Source: Mactra quadrangularis
Lineage: Eukaryota; Mollusca; Bivalvia; Venerida; Mactridae
Direction: 5' to 3'
Assembly: GCA_025267735.1 (NCBI GenBank)
Contig: CM046299.1
Coordinates: forward strand, 31,325,987-31,389,986
DNA: 64,000 bases
Part shown: positions 42,501 to 45,872 of the stretch, piece by piece
How the letters are laid out: every line of letters starts with the position of its first letter
Position numbering within the stretch: position 1 is the first letter of the stretch
Position numbers and translations under genes: made by a program
The notes under the pieces: generated by a model
Databases searched by the model: none
The model's input: only the letters and a program-made list of their open reading frames with translations
Told to the model about the DNA's origin: nothing

Positions 42501-45361
42501 CATATAAGTCTTTTAGACATCGGAGATTAAGATTATATGGAAAAGACGAAAGTCTTTTCCACTTAAGGTATTGCGAGAGATTTTGGCGGATTGATTTCAA
42601 TATACTATCCAAACTAAATTTTGTGTCGATCACTTCCAGTTTTTTATTACCTCCCTTTGCTCCACACAATTCATATGCAGGAACGATAACATACTGTCGT
42701 TTTTTGGACTAAATTTGCACATTCAGAACGCTTCTGGTTCCGGTGTTGCATTGTGGGACGGTGAAGTTTATTTCCCGGATAAATATTTATTTATTTCTGG
42801 GACAAAATATTTTTAAACAGAATGGCGGCTCTTGCTCTCAATAAAAATGACTTTTAATCAAATAAAGCAGTCTAAAATTGTAAGGGGCCTAAAATCAGAG
42901 TAACAACAGTTAAATTTACGAAAGGGAAGTAACCGATACTACTTTTCCGGTAGATGATTCAGCTTAGAATGACGTAATCCCTCGTGAAATATTGCACAGA
43001 CACTGAGTGAGAGAGTAATCATGGTGATGTTGACAACTAAAGTTTTATACAGAAATTATCTGAAATGCTGGATTTAATCTACCAATCCCCGTACAAGGTT
43101 AGATTTCTTTCATTCTGTTTTGTATATTCACTGCAGATATTCACCGTAAATGCAATTTTGAAACTAATAAATAATAATCTAGTCATCGTCATAACATAAC
43201 GTCTGTTGTGTTGACATTTCATATTCTCGATTTTTTCTGTAAAACGCAGCTTTATTGCTTACTTATTAGTATAGATGAAATAAAACAAATTGCAAGAATG
43301 TTGTAGCCTCAAATTTGCAGCAAAAGATGCGTTTCGTAATAAATGAGAACGAACAAGAATTTATTTATGACATTCGTACACAGTCTTACCGATTCGTACT
43401 TGAGGACGAATCCGGAAATGACCTTTTGCATCAAGACCGCCCTTAGTTAAACTGTATTATCATAAGTTTGCTGCACACAAATTGTTATTATAGAATCTAT
43501 GTATATGCATACATGTATTGTTAAATAAAATTTTTTTAATATATACATGTCTTATCTCTGACTCATATTTGCAGGTTATTTGTGTTTGAGAATGGAGAAT
43601 ATTTATATGGAGGAAAAACTTGATGAAATGGCAATGGTATTGAATCATGATGAGACATATGCTGTTGTTTGCTGGTAATTGAGTTAATTTATTGATAATA
43701 TTTCAGTACTGGCTTACTCTTATATACAAACTTATTTTGTAGTAAAAATGTGTATGATGCACCAAATGAAATACTGGTCTAGTTGCTGTGAATTTATGTT
43801 GTTATAATTACCTTTTGATCATCATTGTTATATACCATACACTGTATTTGTAAAGCACTCTATATAGACTACTTCAGAATTAAATCATTATTTGAATGAT
43901 TTATCAAAGTTTTCATCAAGTGCCCTGATTCAAGCAAGTAGATCTAAGTTATTTATGTTGGTTTTCTACTCTTATATATTTTGTATCCTGTCTCAAGCAT
44001 TTGTTTTGTGTTTTTCAGGTGATGTTCAAGACACTGTGAATTATGACAAGTTATGGGCTATGTCTTCTATATGTTGTATAGTACATGTATTTAATGCTGC
44101 AGATATGAGCAATAAAAAATAAATAAAAGTTTACAACATTGTTACTTCCCTTACTTTCCACTATTGTTAATATGTTATATAAGGTTTTATTTCAGAGTAG
44201 AATTCTGCACACAAGACAACCAAGACTTAGTATGCTCAACTAAGTGACTTTATGACTGAGGTTCTATTAAAATCTACATTTAGAAAGAAATTTGTATGTT
44301 TAACATTAAGTAGAAGGCTGAAGAGACCTTTCAGTTTAAACAGAGATTCTATATAAAACCCTGTATATACAAGGTTGCATATGTATTAAATTATCAATTA
44401 TGAAGTATTAGAACCTACATGTATGAAGAATTCTCGTACCAAGGTCCAAGAGGCTATCAAGATTCAGAAGCAAGTATCGAAAATCTTGATAGCCTCTGCC
44501 CTGAGAATGGTACGAAATGGTAGATTCAGAATTTACTGTAGTACCCAAACACCATTGTGACCAAATGTTATTGAAGCAGAAAAAAAACAAACACATAAAT
44601 AGATAAAAATATAGGCAAGAAACATTGTGTCTATCATTATAAAACCTTCATTTGAAGGTTAGGATGAACTTAAGGTAGATCTCTTAGCCTGAATGTCTGC
44701 TGAGTGTATTCCAAAAAATTTGCCTGTTGTGCAGGGCCTATTAATTGAATTTCTCCTCACAATTTTATTTGGAAGCAAATATTGCATGTCTTTTCCATCA
44801 ATAGGCCGTGCCTATAATTATATTACAAAAAATTGTTAGTTTACTTAATTATTGTGTTGAATGTAGGGGGTAATTATTTTGATATCCAATTTTGACCCTG
44901 GGTCTAAAGTTACAGTACTGTAACTCTAGCCACTGCCTAAATTAAATTAGACGAATCGGTGGTTTGACAAATTGACTGCAAACCATCAGTGTATTGATAC
45001 ATAATATGCTGCCATTAAACCTCAGTCACATTTAACACTTATAAATCAATAACCTGTCATCCAATTTTTAAAGCTGAAAAACAATCACTTAATCACTAAA
45101 ACAATCACTTAGCGGTTAATTATCTTTGTGTGACAAGTCAGATGTGTTTTCACGACATGCTTGCAGAATAGGGTCGCGAAATTATATGATATGTAAAAGA
45201 ATCTAAGACATTTAAAACATAATATTAAATACACTAATACAGTTAATGAGTAAACAAATTATTCATTTATGCCGTGTGTCTCTGAAATGATCATTAAATT
45301 ATTTGCAGTAAAAAATTAGATAAACTGACTAACTTGAATGTGCCGACAGGGGCGCCGCCAT
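415..45361 (-). CDS. URB2: URB2, ribosome biogenesis protein (21 exons, 3' end outside window)
   Basis: This is a spliced gene read from high to low coordinates, with exons at 45334-45361 (or 40570-40606), 39857-40007, 37954-38068, 36720-36848, 35538-35672, 33819-33937, 29114-29234, 24122-24186, 22689-22961, 18650-18758, 16534-16697, 15732-15835, 15048-15214, 13357-13584, 12680-12823, 11369-11517, 10343-10480, 7762-7851, 4698-4788, 3218-3328 and 415-561. All borders are GT/AG and every phase agrees, giving 926 codons. Recognition rests on [10 protein letters not shown] in exon 2, QFYRHI in exon 9 and EINHHITEP...GWIDTE followed by KLRQIPKL in exons 10-11. Each has a close counterpart, in the same order, in human URB2 as I remember it; no alignment was computed. 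Family knowledge: URB2 is a helical-repeat nucleolar protein of pre-60S assembly and rRNA processing, about 1,500 residues in human, so about 60 percent is present here. The C-terminal Urb2/Npa2 domain must lie beyond position 1. Confidence 0.88.
562..1801. other. URB2 intron, no coding recognised
   Basis: Positions about 730-945 resemble 23800-23960 (shared words such as AGAGTTATGC and TCAGTGATT), so they are two members of one repeat family. The rest is AT-rich single-copy-looking DNA. I searched the minus strand here for the expected missing URB2 exon and did not find a convincing one. Confidence 0.4.
1802..3114. mobile_element. Non-autonomous DNA transposon, hAT-like ends
   Basis: The ends are an exact 12-bp inverted repeat, CAGGGTTCCCAC at 1802 and GTGGGAACCCTG ending at 3114, flanked on both sides by TTAAA. 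Sub-terminal regions carry many TTCCCTGAC repeats. CAGGG-type ends are typical of hAT elements, and some hAT lineages make 5-bp duplications. No transposase is seen. A truncated copy lies at 16752-16868 and a degenerate one at about 37738-37855. Confidence 0.7.
2385..2456 (-). repeat. tRNA-derived SINE head inside the hAT-like element
   Basis: On the minus strand an A-box-like GTGGCCGAGTGG is followed after about 35 bases by a B-box-like GGTTCGAATACC, in the order of a serine/leucine tRNA. The cloverleaf is degenerate, so this is a SINE head rather than a tRNA gene. The SINE 3' end was not located. Confidence 0.5.
3218..3328 (-). CDS. URB2: URB2 exon 20
   Basis: The exon is 111 bp (37 codons, phase 0), encoding [20 protein letters not shown] through DQAHTNKK. 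The acceptor TTATACAG lies only a few bases from the end of the AT minisatellite, so branch point and pyrimidine tract fall in or beside the array. Relative to human about 40 residues seem missing before exon 21, so one further exon may be hidden in 562-3217. Confidence 0.78.
3340..4364. repeat. AT-rich minisatellite, about 21 units of 46-52 bp
   Basis: The unit contains GTAACAGTAGTATTACATGT followed by an (AT)n of varying length and AACATGTATACATT. Unit length varies only through the (AT)n. The array fills most of the intron between exons 19 and 20 and reaches to within about 15 bases of the exon 20 acceptor. ACATGT and TATATA palindromes could form cruciforms. Confidence 0.95.
4366..4697. 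other. Short intron remainder
   Basis: AT-rich, no repeat or gene recognised. Confidence 0.3.
4698..4788 (-). CDS. URB2: URB2 exon 19
   Basis: The exon is 91 bp, encoding [20 protein letters not shown] then [10 protein letters not shown], phase 0 at a GTAAAA donor. The acceptor has a strong pyrimidine tract (TTTGTTTCAG). Confidence 0.75.
4897..6035. mobile_element. Foldback element with a 139-bp hairpin and a 106-bp duplication
   Basis: Positions 4897-5035 form a nearly perfect palindrome, GTTAATGATTAGTTGC to its complement, with a CTTTGG turn. The right half plus 20 bp is repeated directly once (period 106 bp, copies from 4951 and 5057). At 5921-5957 an inverted, diverged copy of the ACTCGCCATTATGC part appears, so the unit looks like a transposon with inverted ends. 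The interior has two TGATGACGTAAT motifs, which contain a CRE-like TGACGTAA. No protein is recognised. Confidence 0.65.
6358..7646. mobile_element. Inverted-repeat element interrupted by a second one
   Basis: Arms at 6358-6447 and 7560-7646 are inverted copies (CCACAGGCTGC, CAGTCCCCACAAAAAATATT, ATCACCTCAG). The element has been split by the 6560-7263 element. No coding capacity is seen. Confidence 0.7.
6560..7263. mobile_element. Nested MITE with TAA target duplication and CACG-rich core
   Basis: The ends are exact inverted repeats beginning TGCTAGGTTTACATCTGGCC, flanked by TAA at 6557-6559 and 7264-7266. A 3-bp TAA/TTA duplication fits PIF/Harbinger-type elements. The interior is made of degenerate CACGTTCTGTTACGCT-like units, with a composition unlike the surrounding intron. 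The long open frame across it is a by-product of the repeats. Confidence 0.75.
7762..7851 (-). CDS. URB2: URB2 exon 18 with a basic nuclear-targeting motif
   Basis: The exon is 90 bp. With the split serine codon it reads [18 protein letters not shown] and on to NTQSDV. SPKKRK looks like a classical monopartite nuclear localisation signal, which suits a nucleolar protein. Donor GTAAGA; phases fit on both sides. Confidence 0.78.
8331..8628 (-). repeat. tRNA-derived SINE, family A
   Basis: The minus strand has a tRNA-like head (GATAGCGCGGTTGGTAGCGC, then GGTTAGAATCC), a body with AAGTTTCCGGCCTT and GGTGAGTACTGG, and a GGCGTTAAAATC tail ending in TAAATAAATAA repeats. A second copy at 62812-63097 is similar along its whole length. 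Confidence 0.85.
8640..10215 (+). repeat. Composite molluscan minisatellite element
   Basis: Positions 9040-9460 hold about three units of roughly 140 bp with the words AAGGGCTATCCACACATAAA and TGACCTTTGACCCC. Positions 9480-10140 hold four units of about 165 bp around TTTTGACTATTTCCGTATCC. It ends with a GACAGACAGACAG/GACGGACGG tract and a short inverted repeat around TAGTCCTTTCC and GAGGACTAAT. The first type recurs at 32120-33712. Confidence 0.75.
10343..10480 (-). CDS. URB2: URB2 exon 17
   Basis: The exon is 138 bp, from acceptor ATTTCAG to donor GTGAGA. It encodes [20 protein letters not shown] through [11 protein letters not shown], then AG of a serine codon completed by exon 18. Confidence 0.8.
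11369..11517 (-). CDS. URB2: URB2 exon 16
   Basis: The exon is 149 bp, encoding [20 protein letters not shown] and 29 more residues, then GG of a split glycine codon. It corresponds to the human HWHLIVSNLTILISYL region. Donor GTATGT. Confidence 0.8.
11957..12060 (+). pseudogene. LINE reverse-transcriptase fragment
   Basis: About 30 residues ([20 protein letters not shown], then RKGR) match the conserved non-LTR retrotransposon pattern R...L...N.L...QSGFRKGR. Nothing before or after continues it, so it is a short relic in a URB2 intron. Confidence 0.6.
12271..12288. repeat. Perfect 18-bp palindrome
   Basis: TGACACATATATGTGTCA lies beside a short (TA)n run. No function is evident. Confidence 0.6.
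12680..12823 (-). CDS. URB2: URB2 exon 15
   Basis: The exon is 144 bp (48 codons), with acceptor TTTTTCAG and donor GTATGA. It encodes [20 protein letters not shown] and ends STIWSGN. Confidence 0.78.
13172..13340 (+). repeat. tRNA-derived SINE, family B
   Basis: A head with AGCTAGCTCAGTTGATAGCA and CTACTGATCTAGGGG is followed by CCTTTCCAAGAACAGTGAG and a GTTGCTACGGCATTAAACCC tail ending in an A/C-rich run. Related copies lie at 46316-46520 (minus) and 49349-49612 (plus). Confidence 0.7.
13357..13584 (-). CDS. URB2: URB2 exon 14
   Basis: The exon is 228 bp (76 codons, phase 0 to 0). The peptide [20 protein letters not shown] continues to [12 protein letters not shown] and ends RLNFVW. The donor GTTTGT is weak but the phase fits exon 15. 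Confidence 0.75.
13957..14215. mobile_element. MITE with long exact inverted ends
   Basis: Ends beginning ATACTAGGACGAAAAAGAAA and continuing CGCCGGGTA are exact inverted copies at 13957 and 14215, in a TATA context that suggests a TA target duplication (Tc1/mariner type). The interior is about 190 bp with no gene. Confidence 0.75.
14585..14680 (+). repeat. Retroelement 3' tail
   Basis: GCATATGATTGTGAAGGGCT to GAGCGCTGTACAAAT then an (ATA)n end is nearly the same as 28630-28715. GCGCTATACAAAT followed by an ATA-rich run is a common 3' end of metazoan LINE/SINE families. Confidence 0.5.
15048..15214 (-). CDS. URB2: URB2 exon 13
   Basis: The exon is 167 bp, from acceptor TTTTCAG (GG|T glycine codon) to donor GTAAGA. 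It encodes [16 protein letters not shown] through [13 protein letters not shown]. Confidence 0.8.
15215..16533. other. URB2 introns around exon 12, nothing further recognised
   Basis: Apart from exon 12 (15732-15835) these stretches are AT-rich with no repeats or coding signals I can name. Confidence 0.3.
15732..15835 (-). CDS. URB2: URB2 exon 12
   Basis: The exon is 104 bp, encoding [20 protein letters not shown] and the next 14 residues. The [10 protein letters not shown] motif sits where human has LPPSQILDTW. Donor GTAGGA, phase 1. Confidence 0.83.
16534..16697 (-). CDS. URB2: URB2 exon 11
   Basis: The exon is 164 bp, encoding 54 residues from [16 protein letters not shown], with [15 protein letters not shown] matching the human YAKLRQVPRLFEEVL block. 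It ends CTG AAA AG at donor GTTTGA. Confidence 0.88.
16752..16868 (+). mobile_element. Truncated copy of the CAGGG hAT-like repeat
   Basis: It begins CAGGGTTCCCACAAAAATGA as at 1802 and contains the TTCCCTGAC repeats, but lacks the opposite end. Confidence 0.65.
16990..18250. other. CpG-richer intronic block, unidentified
   Basis: This 1.2-kb stretch has more CpG than its surroundings. It includes an AAGGGAGATAAT motif (minus strand, near 18103) and an inverted GCAACGTCGCC / GGCGACGTT pair near 18138-18210, ending CGGAACATCACTACTG, which looks like a hAT-type terminus without a partner. Short open frames at 17112-17366 and 17818-18060 are not recognised. An old transposon is the likeliest explanation. 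Confidence 0.3.
18270..18535 (+). repeat. Molluscan repeat ending in GACTGAC tract
   Basis: GGGTCATAACTCTGCG leads to a CAACTGACTGACTGACC tract and TATACCCCCAAAC...GAGGGGTAGAATA. Similar TACCCCCGAAAACTTCGTTT words occur at 22498-22531, so this is an interspersed family. Confidence 0.5.
18650..18758 (-). CDS. URB2: URB2 exon 10
   Basis: The exon is 109 bp. It completes the split AG-A codon and encodes [20 protein letters not shown] then [16 protein letters not shown]. This parallels the human CLKTLISLNHLILEP...SAWIDAEV region and is one of the clearest matches. Confidence 0.9.
20560..22230 (+). repeat. Diverged repeats around GGC(T/C)GCAAGTC(A/G)GCC, with LINE pieces
   Basis: Units with AATGGCTGCCAGTCAGCCAT or close variants occur near 20570, 20703, 21655, 21790, 21945 and 22092. 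The later ones recur every 140-155 bp and share AACATCAACTGTRAACGCCT. Each contains a short GGC...GCC hairpin. LINE fragments separate the first two units from the rest. Confidence 0.6.
20990..21635 (+). pseudogene. LINE 3'-end fragments, tandemly duplicated
   Basis: Positions 21228-21402 encode [20 protein letters not shown], continue to [12 protein letters not shown] and stop. The C-x2-C-x7-H-x4-C spacing is the zinc-knuckle-like C-terminus of non-LTR retrotransposons. A damaged copy lies at 20995-21140 and a third copy of only the 3' end at about 21510-21630. The shared tail AATRTGACCTTTTTGYRTTR then GCCGTAAAA is a LINE 3' end. Confidence 0.6.
22402..22483 (+). repeat. (AACC)n microsatellite
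   Basis: About 20 AACC units with one irregular unit, at the end of a repeat whose next bases are the TACCCCCGAAAAC...GCGGGGGTATAAT inverted pair. Confidence 0.9.
22689..22961 (-). CDS. URB2: URB2 exon 9
   Basis: At 273 bp this is the longest exon, encoding 90 whole codons. The stretch [20 protein letters not shown] followed by HIVTILLN resembles the human segment ending RFYRHVAELLIN. Acceptor TTTACAG, donor GTGAGT. Confidence 0.88.
23181..23754 (+). repeat. 82-bp tandem array, seven units
   Basis: AGGCCTAGATCTCTGGAACT starts at 23181, 23263, 23345, 23427, 23509, 23591 and 23673. The units differ by only a few bases. The array sits in the URB2 intron between exons 8 and 9. Confidence 0.95.
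24122..24186 (-). CDS. URB2: URB2 exon 8
   Basis: This short 65-bp exon encodes [20 protein letters not shown] and N, then TG of a split codon. It runs from acceptor ATTTCAG to donor GTAAGT. Both flanking phases agree with exons 7 and 9. Confidence 0.75.
24712..27760 (+). repeat. About 73-bp tandem array, roughly 27 units, split by a transposon
   Basis: The unit includes GTTGTAGAGTACTACACTAC, TACATGTGACAATGTACATG and TTTACCAGACTTCAATATAA. Units vary at CAGACTT/CATGCTT and at ACAGATGTT/ACAAATGTT/ACAGACAT, so short-range homogenisation can be read. A mariner-type element (25230-26249) interrupts one unit. Confidence 0.95.
25230..26249 (+). mobile_element. Degenerate mariner element inside the 73-bp array
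   Basis: Inverted ends begin CGAGGGGTGATTG, continue with about 15 further mostly matching bases, and are flanked by TA. The plus strand keeps pieces of a transposase N-terminus: [27 protein letters not shown] (next codon TGA where mariners have W), and [16 protein letters not shown] at 25771-25818. The frame is broken by several stops, so the element is inactive. Confidence 0.85.
27795..28440 (+). repeat. Four diverged units of 165-195 bp
   Basis: Each unit starts near GATGGATGTTCTGGCRGGAT, followed by CTTGGATTAGAATC and GGCATCTAGC. Starts are near 27799, 27969, 28134 and 28327. This seems to be the internal part of the retroelement whose tail is at 28630-28715. Confidence 0.7.
28630..28715 (+). 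repeat. Retroelement 3' tail
   Basis: TGATTGTAAAGCGCTTTTGA to AGAGCGCTATACAAATGC and then an ATA-rich end. It is the second copy of the tail seen at 14585-14680. Confidence 0.6.
28747..29154. repeat. URB2: 64-bp array duplicating the URB2 exon 7 splice donor
   Basis: Units start (GTGTAG) at 28747, 28811, 28875, 28939, 29003, 29067 and 29131, exactly 64 bp apart. The last one overlaps the 3' end of exon 7. Each unit therefore carries, on the minus strand, the exon end CTTCATTATTAAAG and the donor GTAACATTAG. Because 64 is not a multiple of 3, use of most extra donors would shift the frame; every third one would not. Confidence 0.92.
29114..29234 (-). CDS. URB2: URB2 exon 7, with its donor tandemly duplicated downstream
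   Basis: The exon is 121 bp. It completes an arginine codon and encodes [15 protein letters not shown] through [11 protein letters not shown], ending in phase 0 at AAAG|GTAACA. The last part of the exon and the donor belong to a 64-bp unit repeated about six more times in the intron that follows, so several copies of this donor exist. Confidence 0.8.
29345..32109. mobile_element. 2.8-kb foldback element with 7-bp target duplications
   Basis: The ends (TAG, a G-run, then TTGTTAATTT) are inverted copies, and homology continues inward about 170 bp, including GACCCCATTAACCCCCCTGT and CACGCCCAT. ATACAAG flanks both sides (29338-29344 and 32110-32116). The interior has repeats around TTCAAAATGGCTGCCAAAAT, direct in the left half and inverted in the right half. 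No transposase is recognised. Confidence 0.8.
29990..30070 (+). repeat. Possible tRNA-like SINE head
   Basis: AGCTGAGGTAGAGCTCTAGA and, 50 bases later, TCATTCGTTCCAACCTC are spaced like A and B boxes, but the B box is poor. Confidence 0.3.
32120..33712 (+). repeat. Molluscan minisatellite with nuclear-receptor-like sites, interrupted
   Basis: Units of about 145 bp share CCCAGTGACCTTGACCTTTG, AGGGCACACCCTT and GGCTATCCACACATAAAATT. At least six are recognisable, with the 32426-33025 element inserted in one. The short open frames here are produced by the repeat. Confidence 0.85.
32426..33025. mobile_element. 600-bp TA-flanked MITE inside the minisatellite
   Basis: The left end TCGTCGGAGGCCCTAATTTC and the complement of the right end, TCCTGGGGAGACCATATTTT, agree at 17 of 25 positions over the first 25 bases. 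TA lies on both sides. Removing the insert and one TA restores the minisatellite words GGGCACA...CTTGACACAAGGGC, which supports an insertion event. No coding is seen. Confidence 0.7.
33819..33937 (-). CDS. URB2: URB2 exon 6
   Basis: The exon is 119 bp, encoding 39 residues from [15 protein letters not shown] to NLQELI plus two bases (AG) of the next codon. The donor is GTATAT. The acceptor AACCTAAG has a poor pyrimidine tract, so the left edge of this exon is less certain than its neighbours. Confidence 0.65.
34458..34646 (+). other. Unrecognised small open frame in a URB2 intron
   Basis: The frame begins [20 protein letters not shown] and has a protein-like, charged composition for about 45 residues ([20 protein letters not shown]), ending close to a possible GTAAAA donor. 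I do not recognise it. It could be a transposon relic or an exon of a nested plus-strand gene, but no partner exons were found. Confidence 0.2.
35538..35672 (-). CDS. URB2: URB2 exon 5
   Basis: The exon is 135 bp (45 codons, phase 0 to 0), with acceptor TTTATAG and donor GTAGCT. The peptide starts [13 protein letters not shown] and ends ETASEQNQ. Confidence 0.75.
36720..36848 (-). CDS. URB2: URB2 exon 4
   Basis: The exon is 129 bp (43 codons, phase 0 to 0), from acceptor TTTACAG to donor GTAAGA. The peptide begins [10 protein letters not shown] and ends TAKLEIM, a helical hydrophobic pattern like the rest of the protein. Confidence 0.75.
36922..36962. repeat. Small palindrome related to 44440-44515
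   Basis: CCCAGAGGCTATCAAGATTC and TAGCCTCTGG form an imperfect hairpin. The same AGAGGCTATCAAGATT word heads a larger hairpin at 44440-44515. Confidence 0.5.
37130..37602 (+). pseudogene. Broken pogo/Tigger-type transposase
   Basis: Positions 37175-37300 read [20 protein letters not shown] and [15 protein letters not shown], like a Tc5/CENP-B helix-turn-helix domain (W...F..RN..LSL). After stops and frame changes, 37366-37480 read [20 protein letters not shown] then [19 protein letters not shown]. This matches the first catalytic aspartate region (DETG) and the GKTVT strand of pogo-family DDE transposases. It is a dead copy in a URB2 intron. Confidence 0.75.
37738..37858 (-). mobile_element. 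Degenerate copy of the CAGGG hAT-like repeat
   Basis: TTTTCCATGACTTTTCC words and a terminal CATGAGCCCTG recall the right end of the 1802-3114 element, with many changes. Confidence 0.4.
37954..38068 (-). CDS. URB2: URB2 exon 3
   Basis: The exon is 115 bp. It completes the split histidine codon and encodes 38 residues including [17 protein letters not shown], which I place opposite the human stretch after the [10 protein letters not shown] block. It is bounded by TTTTCAG and GTGTGT and ends in phase 0. Confidence 0.8.
38069..39856. repeat. URB2 intron with diverged AAAAGTCAAC repeats
   Basis: AAAAAGTCAACAGGTTTGGT, AAAAGTCAATTGGTTTGGTC, AAAAGTCAACAGGTTAGATT, AAAAAGTCAGCAGGTTTAGT and TTAAAGTCAATTGACTTTGT occur between 38736 and 39297, at intervals of 70 to about 190 bp. 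This looks like an old tandem array. 38092-38330 may be a decayed SINE. A C-run lies at 38872-38884. Confidence 0.45.
39857..40007 (-). CDS. URB2: URB2 exon 2
   Basis: The exon is 151 bp with acceptor TTTTTAG and donor GTAAGC. It encodes [16 protein letters not shown], then LRYCW and [10 protein letters not shown], the most recognisable N-terminal block of the URB2 family. It begins with the last two bases of a codon and ends after two bases of a histidine codon completed by exon 3. Confidence 0.88.
40570..40606 (-). CDS. URB2: URB2 candidate exon 1a (inside a transposon-like element)
   Basis: The minus strand reads ATG, then eleven further codons ([12 protein letters not shown]) and one base before a good GTATGTG donor. 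The phase fits exon 2, 562 bp downstream. AAAATGA is a favourable start context. The twelve residues have no counterpart I recognise in other URB2 proteins. The exon lies inside the 40392-44937 element, so it may be a transposon-supplied alternative first exon or simply a chance ATG. Confidence 0.4.
40795..41360. repeat. Degenerate palindromic AAAATCAGYGATTTT repeats
   Basis: AAAATCAGTGATTTTTG (40818), AAAATCAGCGATTTTCA (40939), AAATCTCGGCTATTTTC (40977), AATTTCAGCAATTTTTC (41078) and AAATCGCCGATTTTCTT (41346) lie at irregular spacing inside the MULE-like element. Clustered short palindromes near an end are common transposase-binding arrangements. Confidence 0.5.
43019..44240 (+). other. Exon-like pieces inside the MULE-like element
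   Basis: An ATG at 43072 opens [11 protein letters not shown], which stops at a GTTAGA donor after a stretch that looks like a 5' UTR. Later acceptor-bounded pieces are at 43577-43677 (frame [20 protein letters not shown]), 44020-44121 ([20 protein letters not shown] to a stop) and 44194-44247 ([16 protein letters not shown], stop). Phases do not all join cleanly and I recognise no protein. It may be a captured gene fragment or chance. Confidence 0.25.
44423..44520. repeat. Hairpin of about 85 bp
   Basis: ATTCTCGTACCAAGGTCC plus AGAGGCTATCAAGATT are repeated in inverted form (AATCTTGATAGCCTCTG, GAGAATGGTACGAA) around a short loop, like a minimal foldback MITE. Confidence 0.65.
45334..45361 (-). 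CDS. URB2: URB2 candidate exon 1b (outside the transposon)
   Basis: The minus strand reads an ATG followed by eight codons (MAAPLSAHS) plus one base, then a GTTAGT donor. The resulting phase 1 is what exon 2 needs. The ATG sits in an AAGATGGCGGCG context, common at metazoan start sites, and twin ETS motifs lie about 470 bp upstream. Human URB2 also starts with MAA, which is weak support because that start is common. The GTTAGT donor is less usual than the one at the alternative exon. Known family length of the N terminus fits this start well. Confidence 0.5.
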
Positions 45362-45406
45362 CTTGCTTTATTAGTTATCTCCCTTGGTTCAGTGAATCTA
45401 CCGTAT

Positions 45407-45872
45407 AAGGTTACATACCACTAAATAAAATCCTTCTTTGTTGTATATAAAAAGTCTCATTTTCAATGACAAATTACACTATGACCAAGGTACGTAAGAT
45501 ACCCCAAACCATATATAGGCTGAAAGATCTATCTATTCCCCTCAAAATGATCAGTATTAGAAAAAAAGTTACGTTACTTATAAGAAAATAAATTTCGATT
45601 GAAAGTTCCTACCCTGAAAATGTCCTGGTTTTTAACTCTTCACCAGCCGTACAGAGTCATCTCCCCTTTTAACCAGTTTTCGCGACTAAACAAACCAGAT
45701 CCATTGAATTTTTGCATACTTTCATAGGAAAAGCATTGTCAAAGACATACATACTCTTCAATATTAAAAAGCACCACAAATGAGGTATCCATGCACTCTC
45801 AAAAAATAAATAAGGACTTTCTACTTCCGGTAAATGCTCACTTCCGGTTACCATTTAGTGGTATGTAACCTT
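45407..45872. mobile_element. Inverted-repeat element next to the URB2 start
   Basis: AAGGTTACATACCACTAAAT at 45407-45426 is exactly inverted at 45853-45872. The 466-bp unit lies 46 bp upstream of candidate exon 1b and contains the twin ETS sites. No clear target duplication is seen. Confidence 0.55.
45820..45852 (-). promoter_or_regulatory. Twin ETS motifs upstream of URB2 exon 1b
   Basis: Two ACTTCCGG motifs, read as CCGGAAGT on the minus strand, lie about 18 bp apart. CCGGAAGT is the ETS/GABP core often found in promoters of housekeeping and ribosome-biogenesis genes. They lie about 470 bp upstream of the exon 1b ATG, but also within the 45407-45872 inverted-repeat interval. Promoter function is inference. 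Confidence 0.35.

Larger units (their letters stand above)
40392..44937. mobile_element. 4.5-kb MULE-like element in URB2 intron 1
   Basis: The ends are a roughly 44-bp inverted repeat: GGCAGTGGCTAGAGTTAC, then GGCACTGTAACTCTAGACCC at the left, and the complement of the right end with about three differences. TAAATTAAA flanks both sides exactly (40383-40391 and 44938-44946). A 9-bp duplication is typical of Mutator-like elements. No MURA transposase is seen. The interior holds URB2 candidate exon 1a, sub-terminal AAATCNGCGATTTT repeats, and exon-like pieces at 43019-44240. Confidence 0.7.

Noticed and set aside
42044..42669. Overlapping open frames on both strands near 42 kb
   Set aside because: Frames are short, oppose each other and show no domain; the stretch lies inside the MULE-like element.
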